A DNA stretch of 64,000 bases from CSSed11-175R1 sp041685735 (GTDB taxonomy: Bacteria > Actinomycetota > Nitriliruptoria > Nitriliruptorales > Nitriliruptoraceae). The stretch spans positions 46,114 to 110,113 of the forward strand of contig JAWLFE010000004.1 in NCBI GenBank assembly GCA_041685735.1. Direction: 5' to 3'. The notes below the pieces were generated by a model. That model had not been told where the DNA came from. It worked only from the letters and a program-made list of their open reading frames with translations, and made no database searches. Within the stretch, counting starts at the first letter, position 1. Each line of letters starts with the position of its first letter. The position numbers were made by a program, and so were the translations under genes. Shown in pieces: positions 54,468-63,115 of this stretch.

Positions 54468-55012
54468 TGATGCGATGGAGCGGCGATCCCCGTCGGGAGC
54501 AGGTGAGCGAGCTCGCGTCGCCGCTCGAGGGCTTCGAACGTTGGCCCACCTGGATGTGGGCCAACGAGGAGGTCGAGGATTTCGCCCGCTGGTTGCGCGA
54601 TCACAACCACGATCGGCCACCGGCGGATCAGGTCGGGTTCTACGGGCTGGACGTCTACTCCCTGTGGGAGTCGCTGCGCGTCATCATCGACTTTCTCGAT
54701 GTCCATGACGCCGAGGCCCACAGCGGCAGCCTCGAGGAACTGCTCCATCGTTCCGCGCCGGAGCAGAGCCTGGTCGTCTTTCCCGATCGGCCCGACCAGT
54801 CGATCGACTGGCTCGACGCCCGCCTGGGGCATCGCACCATCGGCGTGGTCTACCGCCCGGAACTCGAACGGGCCGGCCAGTACGTGCCCACGGTGCTGGG
54901 CCGACGCGACGACGCCTTCTGCTTCTTCGACACGACCTCGGCACTCCGTCCGGTACCCCCGGAGATCCCACAGGCCGATCGGGAGCAGGAGACCTACCCG
55001 TGCGGGACCTGA
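54464..55012 (+). pseudogene. Erythromycin-esterase-like remnant, N-terminus and centre deleted
   Basis: The 182 codons are open and in frame, but compared with the roughly 430-residue family the protein is a composite. WPTWMWANEEVEDFARWLRD and VGFYGLDVYSLWESLRVII match the region after the missing first 90 or so residues, and LEELLHRSAP and GHRTIGVVYRPELERAGQYV match the far C-terminus. The N-terminal GEASHG and EADWPD blocks with active-site residues, and about 200 central residues, are gone. It is probably inactive, or retained only for translation coupling. It overlaps the hydrolase by 4 bp and the ligase by 13 bp. Confidence 0.7.
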
Positions 55013-56040
55013 ACATGCGTATCGCGGACGGTCTCACCCCATCGGAGCGGGAGCAGCTGCGCCCGGAGGGTGTGCCCGGATGGCTCGACCCGATGCTTGC
55101 GACCCTGACCGACGAGCACTTCTCGGCCCCCGACTGGATCTACGAGCGCAAGCTCGACGGCGAACGCGCCGTCGCCTACGTTGCCGATGGGCAGGTCCGG
55201 CTGCTGTCGCGCAACGGCAAGCAGCTGGGCGACAGCTACCCCGAGATCGAGGACGCGCTCGGCGACCTCGCCGTCGATGAGGTGATCCTCGACGGCGAGA
55301 TCGTCGCCTTCGACGGTGAGCGCACGAGTTTCGCTCGGCTCCAGCCGCGCATGCAGGTCACGGATCGCGACGAGGCGCGCAGCAGCGATGTCCGGGTGTT
55401 CTACTACCTCTTCGATCTCCTCCATCTCCAGGGTCACTCGACCCGGCAGCTACCGCTCCGCAGCCGCAAGTCGCTCCTGCACGGTGCCATCACCTTCGAG
55501 GACCCGCTGCGGTGGGTGCCACACCGCAACGAGGACGGAGAGCAGTTGCTCGAGGAGGCCTGCGCCAAGGGTTGGGAGGGGCTGATCGCCAAACGTGCCG
55601 ACGCCCCCTACCACCACGGCCGATCGAGGGACTGGCTCAAGTTCAAGTGCGTCGCGCAGCAGGAGCTGGTGATCGGCGGGTTCACCGAACCACAAGGCGA
55701 ACGGGACCACCTCGGCGCACTGCTCGTCGGCCACCACGACGACCAGGGACTGCGCTATGCGGGCAAGGTCGGCACCGGCTACGACCAGCGGACCCTCGAG
55801 CAGCTCAGCGACCTGCTGGGCCAGCGGGAGCGCGACACCTCTCCCTTCGCCGACGACGTCGCAGGGGACGACCTGCACTGGGTCACCCCCGACCTCGTCG
55901 CCCAGATCGGGTTCACCGAGTGGACGAACGACGGACGCCTGCGTCATCCACGCTTCCTCGGTCTGCGCGACGACAAGGACGCGCAACAGGTCGTTCGAGA
56001 GACGGCGGACCCGACGGCACGTGCCGGACGATCGGACTGA
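55000..56040 (+). CDS. ATP-dependent DNA ligase, LigD ligase module
   Basis: The 346-residue protein is the ligase part of a LigD system as a separate polypeptide. The adenylation lysine is in ERKLDGERAV (KxDGxR). Motif III is ILDGEIVAFDG, IIIa VFYYLFDLL, IV WEGLIAKRADAPY and V DWLKFKC. The oligonucleotide-binding domain ends near residue 320. GTG 55000 lies inside the esterase remnant end; ATG 55015 is an alternative. It is 2 bp from the polymerase gene. It would seal nicks at broken ends, with ATP. Confidence 0.93.
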   Translation: MRDLNMRIADGLTPSEREQLRPEGVPGWLDPMLATLTDEHFSAPDWIYERKLDGERAVAYVADGQVRLLSRNGKQLGDSYPEIEDALGDLAVDEVILDGEIVAFDGERTSFARLQPRMQVTDRDEARSSDVRVFYYLFDLLHLQGHSTRQLPLRSRKSLLHGAITFEDPLRWVPHRNEDGEQLLEEACAKGWEGLIAKRADAPYHHGRSRDWLKFKCVAQQELVIGGFTEPQGERDHLGALLVGHHDDQGLRYAGKVGTGYDQRTLEQLSDLLGQRERDTSPFADDVAGDDLHWVTPDLVAQIGFTEWTNDGRLRHPRFLGLRDDKDAQQVVRETADPTARAGRSD

Positions 56041-56042
56041 GC

Positions 56043-56957
56043 ATGGACGCTGGCGAGCAGGAGTTCTTCTCCCGGGTCATCGACGTCTCCAGCATCGACA
56101 AGATCCTGTTCCCGGATGCGGACATCGCCAAGGGCGACCTGGTCGACTTCTACGCCAGGATCGCCCAGACGATGCTCCCACACCTGCTCGGTCGCCCGGT
56201 CGCGGTCAAGCGCTACCCGGACGGCTTGGGCGGCGAGGGGTTCTTCCAGAAGAACGCGGGCTCGCACTACCCCGACTGGCTGCGGCGTGAGAGCGTCCCC
56301 AAGCGCGACGGCGGCACGCTCGATCACGTCGTCATCGACGAACCGGCCACCCTGGTCTACCTCGCCGACCAGGGAACCCTCGAGTTCCACCCGTGGCTCT
56401 CCGAGGCTGACGACCTCGAACATCCTGTTGAGGTCGTCTTCGACCTCGATCCACCCGACGACGCCGACGTGCGGGCCGTGAGGGCCGCGGCGCGCCACCT
56501 GCGGGGTCTGCTCGACGAGTTGGAGATCCCCAGTCGGATCAAGACCAGCGGCTCGGCCGGGTTCCACGTGCACGTGCCGTTGGATGCGACGGCGGACTGG
56601 GACGAGGCGAGCGGCCTCGCGCGCGACATCGCCGAGGTGGTCGCAGCACGGCACCCCGACGAGCTGACCACGGAGCAGCGCAAGGCTGCCCGCCGTGGTC
56701 GGGTCTTCGTCGACTGGTTACGGAACGGCTACGGGCAGACGAGCGTTGCGGCCTACTCGGTCCGCGCCCGGCCGGGTGCGCCGATCGCCACCCCGATCGA
56801 CTGGGACGAGCTCGGCGAGGTCGAGCCGCGCAGCTACGACCTGCACAACCTCTTCCGTCGGCTCGGCCAGCGTGACGACGCATGGGCCTCCGATCTCCAA
56901 CCGGTCACCGCCAGCGAGGTCGTGACGACCCTCGATCGTCTGCGGACCGACGGGTGA
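56043..56957 (+). CDS. ligD: LigD polymerase (primase-like) module
   Basis: The 304-residue product is the archaeo-eukaryotic-primase-like polymerase that adds (ribo)nucleotides at ends in bacterial NHEJ. VVFDLDPPD gives the catalytic DxD, TSGSAGFHVHVPL the conserved HxH-containing strand, and RGRVFVDWLRN the third carboxylate. QKNAGSHYPDWL is another family block. ATG 56043 is 2 bp after the ligase stop. Together with the phosphoesterase and ligase genes, all three LigD activities are present as separate proteins. Ku, the usual partner, is not in the window. Confidence 0.92.
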   Translation: MDAGEQEFFSRVIDVSSIDKILFPDADIAKGDLVDFYARIAQTMLPHLLGRPVAVKRYPDGLGGEGFFQKNAGSHYPDWLRRESVPKRDGGTLDHVVIDEPATLVYLADQGTLEFHPWLSEADDLEHPVEVVFDLDPPDDADVRAVRAAARHLRGLLDELEIPSRIKTSGSAGFHVHVPLDATADWDEASGLARDIAEVVAARHPDELTTEQRKAARRGRVFVDWLRNGYGQTSVAAYSVRARPGAPIATPIDWDELGEVEPRSYDLHNLFRRLGQRDDAWASDLQPVTASEVVTTLDRLRTDG

Positions 56958-56975
56958 GGACCGACGGTCGAGCGT

Positions 56976-56989
56976 GGTCCGGCGGGACC
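56976..56989. terminator. Small hairpin between convergent ligD and apgM
   Basis: GGTCC-GGCG-GGACC, flanked by an outer ACGGTC/GACCGT pair, sits in the 33-bp gap between the converging genes. It could act for both strands; the stem is short. Confidence 0.3.
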
Positions 56990-56990
56990 G

Positions 56991-58181
56991 TCAGGCGCCG
57001 TACTTCTCCAGTCGTCCGGCCGAGGCGAGCATCAGCGGCATCAGGTCCTGGGTCCGCAGGTGCCCGAGCATGCCGGTGGCACAATCCCGCTCACCGAAGC
57101 GCTCCACCGCGTCGCGACCGACCTGCGGCCCCCACAGCAACGTCGGGACAGGATGCCAGGAGTGCGCCGACAACTGGGTCGGCGCGGCGTGGTCCCCGGT
57201 GATGGCCAGGACATCGGGTCCGAGCTCGAGCAGTTCCGGGATCAGTCCGTCCACCTCCTCGAGCACGGCGATCTTGGCGTCGCGATCGCCATCGTGGCCG
57301 GCGCGGTCCGCCCCCTTCTCGTGGGCGAAGAAGTAGTCGTAGTCGTCCCAGTGCGCGGACATCAACGTGATCTGCTCGGCCAACGAGTTGACCACCGCCA
57401 GCATGTCCATCCCCACCAGCTGCGCCACGCCCCGGTACATCGGGTAGTTCGCCACCGTGGCAGGCCGCAGTCCGAACCGATGCTGCATGCTCGGCAGTTC
57501 CTGCCGGGTGTCGAAGCCACGGAACAGCACGGTGTCGGCATCCTCGCCGACGAGTGCCTCCCGGACGGCCGCATCGAGTTCCCGCAGGACCGCGGCGGTG
57601 CGCTCCGCCTCCGGAGCGGTGGCATGCGGTTCCAGCGGGGCCACGCCGGTGCGCTGGGGGTCGAGGTCGGCCACACGCGGGTCGAGCCCCTCGCCCCGGA
57701 GGCGGAGCAGGACCCGGTGCTCGGAGACGTGTCGGAAGGACACCTCGATGTCATCGACGCCCACCATCGACTGCAGCGTGTCCACGATCGCTCGAGCCCG
57801 CTCGTCATCGATGCGACCCGCCCGTCGGTCGGCGATCCGTCCCTCGTCGTCGAGCGTCGCGAGGTTGCCCCGTGCGGCCAGGTCGCCCACCTCGAGGTCG
57901 ACGCCCAGCCCGAGCGCCGAGAGCAGGCCGCGCCCGAGGTCGTGCTCCAAGGGGTCGTAGCCGAACAGCGCGAGGTGGCCCGGACCGGAGCCCACCGTGA
58001 TGCCCGGTCCGGCCGGGAGCGCGAGGCCACAGGAGCCTTCCGCGGCGAGCCGATCGAGGTTCGGGGTCCTGGCGGCCTCGAGTTCGCTGTCGTGCTCACC
58101 GTCGGCGTAGCCTCCCAGCCCATCGATGACGAGCAGCACGAGGTGTGCCGGCTGGTCGTTGATCAGCGCACGTAGGTCCAT
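56991..58181 (-). CDS. apgM: Cofactor-independent phosphoglycerate mutase, archaeal type
   Basis: The 396-residue enzyme matches the archaeal-type iPGM of the alkaline phosphatase superfamily, which interconverts 3- and 2-phosphoglycerate with two metal ions. LLVIDGLGGY gives the first metal Asp, GITVGSGPGHLALFGYDP holds the nucleophilic serine region, HEKGADRAGHDGD and TGDHAAPTQLSAHSWHPVP give the remaining metal ligands. The ATG start is right, as the family begins this way. It is convergent with the LigD polymerase gene. A second mutase-family enzyme is at 48693, of the unrelated histidine-phosphatase type. Confidence 0.93.
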   Translation of the reverse strand: MDLRALINDQPAHLVLLVIDGLGGYADGEHDSELEAARTPNLDRLAAEGSCGLALPAGPGITVGSGPGHLALFGYDPLEHDLGRGLLSALGLGVDLEVGDLAARGNLATLDDEGRIADRRAGRIDDERARAIVDTLQSMVGVDDIEVSFRHVSEHRVLLRLRGEGLDPRVADLDPQRTGVAPLEPHATAPEAERTAAVLRELDAAVREALVGEDADTVLFRGFDTRQELPSMQHRFGLRPATVANYPMYRGVAQLVGMDMLAVVNSLAEQITLMSAHWDDYDYFFAHEKGADRAGHDGDRDAKIAVLEEVDGLIPELLELGPDVLAITGDHAAPTQLSAHSWHPVPTLLWGPQVGRDAVERFGERDCATGMLGHLRTQDLMPLMLASAGRLEKYGA

Positions 58182-58335
58182 GGCGGCTCCGTTCCCGTTG
58201 GTCAGCTCGTCGATCGCCTGCTGCAGTGAGCCGACTCCAGAAGCTCCAGGCGATCAGCAGTGTGATGAAGATCCACGAGCTGGGCATCCGGATCTCGATC
58301 CCTGCGACCGATCCGCTGGTGAGACCGTCACCCAC
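58096..58335 (-). CDS. Possible small membrane protein overlapping apgM start
   Basis: From GTG 58335 a 79-codon frame begins VGDGLTSGSVAGIEIRMPS and carries one convincing hydrophobic helix (SWIFITLLIAWSFWSRL). Its 3' part overlaps the apgM 5' end in another frame and is basic and low quality. I cannot place it in a family. It could also be chance. Confidence 0.22.
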   Translation of the reverse strand: MGDGLTSGSVAGIEIRMPSSWIFITLLIAWSFWSRLTAAGDRRADQRERSRHGPTCADQRPAGTPRAARHRWAGRLRRR

Positions 58336-58438
58336 ACGCGCGCCTCTGGACGATGAGCCTCGAGCGTCGGGACGGTATGGGGGGCAGGGGGCGGCCCTGA
58401 TCGCGGTACATGCGGCCGGGGCCGGTCGGCCACAGCCC

Positions 58439-58795
58439 TCACTCGAGCCAGGCCCATGCCTTCTGCTCGTCGTCGCTGGAGAAGGTCTCGGTCTCGATCG
58501 GTGACAGCCCTTCCGCGGCCTTGGCCACGACACCGCTGGCCGTGTCGTCGGTGACGACCGCAACCCGTTCGATGTCGTTCTGGTGCTCGTTGATGAACCG
58601 GAAGCGATCATCGAGGGCGGCGAAGAACGACGACAGCGACAGATCCTTCAGCCGGAACAACAGGCGGACCTTGCCGTGCTGCGCGATGTCGTCACGCAGT
58701 TCGCTCGCAGCCTGCGTGTACTCGTCCTCGGTCACCTCGCCGGACAACGAGTAGCCAACCACGTGGTCGTGGCTCTGTTCGAGACGGCGGATCAT
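58439..58795 (-). CDS. SpoIIAA-like STAS/SEC14-fold protein
   Basis: The 118-residue product resembles the small SpoIIAA-like (STAS) family: HVVGYSLSGEVTEDEYTQ at the start, LLFRLKDLSLSS in the middle and RVAVVTDDTASGVVAKAAEG, then a tryptophan-rich end (FSSDDEQKAWAWLE). Such proteins bind ligands or partners rather than catalyse. It is a single gene, with a 143-bp gap to the next clear coding region. Function is unknown. Confidence 0.8.
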   Translation of the reverse strand: MIRRLEQSHDHVVGYSLSGEVTEDEYTQAASELRDDIAQHGKVRLLFRLKDLSLSSFFAALDDRFRFINEHQNDIERVAVVTDDTASGVVAKAAEGLSPIETETFSSDDEQKAWAWLE

Positions 58796-59144
58796 GGGGG
58801 GTCCTTGTTTCGGGAGCGGATGGTCGTTCGTGACTCGAACCTAGGCCACCGGTGGACGACGAGTCCCCTCCCCACGGACAGGGGCCGGGCACTGGATCTC
58901 CGCTGAGGGGACCGGCCGAGCACCGACACGCCCTCGGTGGCAGATCGAGATCACGCAACTTCTGGTTGGCGAGCCAGCGGGACCTCACGAGCGCGAGTAG
59001 CACGAGCAGCCCCGCCACGAGCACGCCGAGCCGCTGGGTCGCCTCACGTGCACCGGCATCGGAGAAGCCGAGCGCGATCGCCCCCAACCTCGTGGCGAGG
59101 ACCGACAACGACGCGGCCACCAGGACCGCGCCGATCGCAACCAT
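58692..59144 (-). CDS. Small two-span membrane protein (uncertain C-terminus)
   Basis: From ATG 59144, preceded by GGAGG, the frame codes MVAIGAVLVAASLSVLATRL, a loop, then VLVAGLLVLLALVRSRWLAN: two membrane spans within 66 residues. The frame runs on to 58692, overlapping the STAS gene start on the same strand by 104 bp, and this tail looks non-coding (Pro/Ser/Gly-rich). The first 70 residues are believable; the real end may be earlier if a frameshift is present. No family recognised. Confidence 0.4.
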   Translation of the reverse strand: MVAIGAVLVAASLSVLATRLGAIALGFSDAGAREATQRLGVLVAGLLVLLALVRSRWLANQKLRDLDLPPRACRCSAGPLSGDPVPGPCPWGGDSSSTGGLGSSHERPSAPETRTPHDPPSRTEPRPRGWLLVVRRGDRGRVHAGCERTA

Positions 59145-59326
59145 TCGTCCTCCGTCCCGTGCGATCTCGGAAGGCCGGGATCGCACGTCGCAGCCGGCGA
59201 CCCCCGCAGTGGCCCGGATCTGTCAACGTAGGGTGCCCCAGCCGAGAGAGACGCACGCGCCCGTGGACGGACGATCGGCATCACCTGGTGGTGTCCAGGG
59301 ACACGCAACGGATGGAAGGCAACGGG

Positions 59327-60211
59327 ATGGGACGCATCCGGGTCGGGGTGTCGGGGTGGAACTACGACAGCTGGCGGGGCGACTTCTACCCCGATGACCT
59401 CCCGCACCGAGAAGAGCTACGCCATGCCGGTGAGCGGTTCGACACGCTCGAGGTCAACGGGACCTTCTACCGTCTGGCGACCCCGCAGCGCTGCCTGGCG
59501 TGGCGGGACGCCGTCCCGGCGGACGTCGTCCTCGCCGTCAAGGGCAGCCGGTTCATCACCCACAACAAGAAGCTCGGCGACACCGGATCGGCACTGGCCA
59601 ATTTCTTCGCCTCAGGGATCCTGGCGCTCGATACGAAGCTCGGCCCGATCCTGTGGCAACTCCCGGAGCAGCTCCACTTCGACGCCGACCGCGTCGACGC
59701 GTTCCTCGCCGCGCTCCCGCACGACACGAAGGCGGCGGCCGAGCTGGCGCGGGGCCACGACGACCGCGTCGAGCAGGCGGCGTACGGCAGCGGATCCAAC
59801 CACCGCGTGCGGCACGTGATCGAGGTGCGCCACCGCAGCTACCTCTGTGAGGAGATGGTTGCCATCGCACGGCGCCACGGGGTCGCCCTCGCCGCCTCGC
59901 ACGCGGAGACATGGCCCTACACCGAGGAGGTGACCGCCGGGTTCGTCTACGTGCGTCTGCACGGTCCGGACGCCCTGTACGCCAGCGGATACAGCGACGA
60001 CCAGCTCCATTCCTGGGCGCAGCGTCTGCATCGGTGGCGTGTCGCCGAGCAGCCCGCCGACGCCCGCACGATCACCGATCGTGCCCCGCCGGCCCGCCGG
60101 GAACGCGACGTCTACGTCTACTTCAACAACGACAAGTCAGGACACGCCCCCAGGGATGCGGCCCGGCTGCGCGCCCTGCTCGACGAGGTGTCCGACGGCG
60201 ACCCGGGGTGA
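59327..60211 (+). CDS. DUF72-family protein
   Basis: The 294-residue product is a DUF72 protein, a TIM-barrel-like family of unknown activity. The hallmark N-terminus GRIRVGVSGWNYDSWRGDFY, then LEVNGTFYRLATPQ, VKGSRFITHNKKL and RLHGPDALYASGYSD are visible. ATG 59327 is chosen for the GGAAGG 7 nt upstream; ATG 59312 is in frame too. TAGGGT at 59229-59234 may be a -10. It ends 58 bp before the P-type ATPase gene, possibly in the same unit. Confidence 0.9.
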   Translation: MGRIRVGVSGWNYDSWRGDFYPDDLPHREELRHAGERFDTLEVNGTFYRLATPQRCLAWRDAVPADVVLAVKGSRFITHNKKLGDTGSALANFFASGILALDTKLGPILWQLPEQLHFDADRVDAFLAALPHDTKAAAELARGHDDRVEQAAYGSGSNHRVRHVIEVRHRSYLCEEMVAIARRHGVALAASHAETWPYTEEVTAGFVYVRLHGPDALYASGYSDDQLHSWAQRLHRWRVAEQPADARTITDRAPPARRERDVYVYFNNDKSGHAPRDAARLRALLDEVSDGDPG

Positions 60212-60269
60212 TCGAGACCCTGTAGGTTCGGATCTCATCGGCCCGTTCGACCGGAGGCATCTCCGCGAG

Positions 60270-62936
60270 GTGAGTGAGTCGACCGAGGTGACGAACCAGA
60301 GGGCGGCGCACGCGCGTGCGATCGACGACGTACTCGACGAATTGTCCGTCGATCGCTCCTCGGGTCTGAGCGACGGTGAAGCGGAGCAGCGGCTACAGGA
60401 GCACGGGGAGAACCGGATCCGCCAGGCGGAGCAGCGCCGGTGGTGGCAGGTACTGCTCGAACAGTTCCGCAGCGTGATCGTGTCGTTGCTGCTCGTGGCA
60501 TCGTTGATCGCGCTCGCCTTCGGGGAGATCCCCGAGGCGATCGCGATCGCGGTGGCGCTCGTCGTGGACGCGGCCATCGGGTTCGTCACGGAGATGCGTG
60601 CGGTGCGGTCCATGGCGTCGCTACGCAGGCTCGAGGAGACCACGGCCCGGGTACGACGCGGTGGCCAGGAGCGCAAGATCCCGACCGCGGAACTGGTCCC
60701 TGGCGACATCGTGTTGCTCCGTGAGGGCGAGGTCGTGCCCGCCGACGTGCGGCTCGTTGAGGTGGAGGATCTCCAGGTCGACGAATCGGCCCTGACCGGC
60801 GAACCGGTGCCCGTGACGAAGACGACGGAGTCCTCCGACGAGGACACCTCGCTGGCCGATCGGACATCCTCGGCGTTCAAGGGCACGGCGGTGACGCGTG
60901 GCCAGGCGGTGGCGGTCACCGTGGGGACGGGGATGGCGACCGAGATCGGCCACATCTCGGAGCTGGTCGAGGGCGCTGAAGCCGGATCCACGCCGCTGGA
61001 GCGCCGCCTGGATGCCCTCGGGAAGCGGCTGGTCTGGCTCGTCTTCGCCATGGCCGCCCTGGTGGCCGTGACCGGCCTCGTGCAGCAGCGCGATCTGCTC
61101 TTGGTCGTCGAGACCGCGATCGTGCTGGGCGTCGCCGCGGTCCCCGAGGGACTGCCGATCGTTTCGTCGCTCGCGCTCGCACGCGGGGTACGGCGCATGG
61201 CGCACCACAACGCGCTCGTCAAGCGGCTCTCGTCGGTCGAGACCCTCGGGTCGGCGAGCGTCGTCATGACCGACAAGACCGGCACCCTGACCGAGGGTCG
61301 CATGCACGTCGCGCGGCTGACCGCCGAAGGGGCTGAGGCGCGCGACCTCGACGATGATGACCAGGATGGTGGGCAGCGGGCCGACCTCGACGACGGGTTG
61401 CTCCGAGCGCTGCTCGAGACCGCGATCCTGTGCACGGATACGGACCTCGACGAGGGCACCGGAGATCCGATGGAGCTGGCCCTGTTGCGCTTGGGCGAGG
61501 CGGTCGGTGCCGATCGTGGCCGGCTCCTGGAGCAGCGGCCCCAGGTCGGTATCGAGCCGTTCGGCCGCGATACGAACATGATGGCGACGATCCACGAGGA
61601 CGGCGACGAGCAGTACCTCGCGGTGAAGGGCGCACCCGAGGCGGTGCTGGAGGCGTCGGTGCAGCAGGCCGGCCCCGATGGGCCGTCATCGCTCGAGGAC
61701 GAGGATCGTGATCGCTGGTCGGAGCGCAACCGGGAGTTGGCGGCAGACGGCCTGCGCGTCCTCGCGGTCGCGAGTCGTACGGGCACGGATGTGGTCGACG
61801 ACGATCCGTACCACGAGCTGACCCTGCTCGGGCTCGTCGGGCTCGTCGACCCCCCGCGTCAGCGCGCGATCGGGGCGCTGGAGGACTGCCGCCGTGCCGG
61901 CATCCGGGTCATCATGGTGACGGGGGACCAGCCACCGACCGCACAGGCGATCGCTCGCCGGGTCGGGATCCTCGCCGACACCGACGGTGACGCCGACGTC
62001 GTCGTCGGCGCGGACCTGCGGGACGTCGACGAGCTCGATGAGGACGAGCAGGCTGCGTTGCGTGAGATCTCGGTGTTCGCTCGGGTCAGTCCCGAGGACA
62101 AGCTCGATCTGATCGCCCTCCACCAGGCCGCCGGGGCCGTCGTGGGGATGACGGGTGACGGTGTGAACGACGCTCCCGCCCTCCAGCAGGCCGACATCGG
62201 CATCGCGATGGGGGAACGCGGAACCGAGGTGGCCCGCGAGGCCTCAGACATCGTGCTCCTCGACGATGCCTTCGACACGATCGTGCGGGCCGTGCGCTAC
62301 GGGCGCGCCGTCTTCGCGAACCTGCGTAAGTTCGTGGTCTACCTGCTCTCGGGGAACCTCGCCGAGATCCTCGCCGTCACGGTGGCCACCCTCGCCGGCT
62401 TGCCGCTGCCCCTGCTGCCCCTGCAGATCCTCTACATCAACTTCGTGTCCGACATCTTCCCCGCGCTCGCACTCGGCCTCGGACCGCCTGAGGACGATGT
62501 GATGGACCGCCCGCCGCGCGACCCCGCGGAACCGATCGTCAGGCGACGCGACTGGATCGAGGTGTGCCTGTGGGGCGTGCTGATCGCGACCACGGTGTTG
62601 GGCGGCCTGCTGTACGCACGGTTCGTGCTCGAGCTCCCGGACGACCAGGTCGTGACCATGTCCTTCCTCGCGTTCGGCTTCGCCCGCACCTGGCACACCT
62701 TCAACATGCGGCGGCCGGGCTCTCGCCTCGTGCGCAACGAGGTGACCACGAATCCCTACGTCTGGGTGGCCGTCGGGATCGGGATCGGGCTGATGCTGTT
62801 GGCCGCGCTGTTCGGCCCGCTGGCCGGCCTGCTGCAGGTCGTCGCCCCGACGCAGCAGGAGTGGGCGGTGATCCTGGTGGCCAGTCTCGTCCCTCTGGTC
62901 GTCGGGCAGATCCTCCGATCCCTGTCGCGCCGTTGA
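60270..62936 (+). CDS. P-type cation-transporting ATPase (P2, Ca2+-type)
   Basis: The 888-residue pump has the phosphorylated D335 in DKTGTLT, the actuator TGE (LTGEPVPV), TGDQPPTAQ and MTGDGVNDAPAL. Transport-site residues resemble SERCA: PEGLP in M4, SGNLAEI in M5 and NFVSD in M6, so Ca2+ or Mn2+ is the likely ion, from family knowledge. About ten membrane spans are present, with the last four after residue 700. GTG 60270 is the chosen start, with the ribosome site weak; GTG 60288 is an alternative. TAGGTT at 60223-60228 is a possible -10. Confidence 0.92.
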   Translation: MSESTEVTNQRAAHARAIDDVLDELSVDRSSGLSDGEAEQRLQEHGENRIRQAEQRRWWQVLLEQFRSVIVSLLLVASLIALAFGEIPEAIAIAVALVVDAAIGFVTEMRAVRSMASLRRLEETTARVRRGGQERKIPTAELVPGDIVLLREGEVVPADVRLVEVEDLQVDESALTGEPVPVTKTTESSDEDTSLADRTSSAFKGTAVTRGQAVAVTVGTGMATEIGHISELVEGAEAGSTPLERRLDALGKRLVWLVFAMAALVAVTGLVQQRDLLLVVETAIVLGVAAVPEGLPIVSSLALARGVRRMAHHNALVKRLSSVETLGSASVVMTDKTGTLTEGRMHVARLTAEGAEARDLDDDDQDGGQRADLDDGLLRALLETAILCTDTDLDEGTGDPMELALLRLGEAVGADRGRLLEQRPQVGIEPFGRDTNMMATIHEDGDEQYLAVKGAPEAVLEASVQQAGPDGPSSLEDEDRDRWSERNRELAADGLRVLAVASRTGTDVVDDDPYHELTLLGLVGLVDPPRQRAIGALEDCRRAGIRVIMVTGDQPPTAQAIARRVGILADTDGDADVVVGADLRDVDELDEDEQAALREISVFARVSPEDKLDLIALHQAAGAVVGMTGDGVNDAPALQQADIGIAMGERGTEVAREASDIVLLDDAFDTIVRAVRYGRAVFANLRKFVVYLLSGNLAEILAVTVATLAGLPLPLLPLQILYINFVSDIFPALALGLGPPEDDVMDRPPRDPAEPIVRRRDWIEVCLWGVLIATTVLGGLLYARFVLELPDDQVVTMSFLAFGFARTWHTFNMRRPGSRLVRNEVTTNPYVWVAVGIGIGLMLLAALFGPLAGLLQVVAPTQQEWAVILVASLVPLVVGQILRSLSRR

Positions 62937-63115
62937 TCTCGACCGGCGCAAGAGGCAGGTCGGCTGCCTGAACCGTCCCATCTTGGCCGTTCGTGCACTG
63001 TCGGTCATCTCACGTGCCGCCGACCGCGGCGCGGCTGCTCCCACAGCCTCGATCTCGGTGGCCCCGGGCATCACGGCGTACGTGTTCTACGGTCGTTCGA
63101 TCCCTGCCGACCCGG

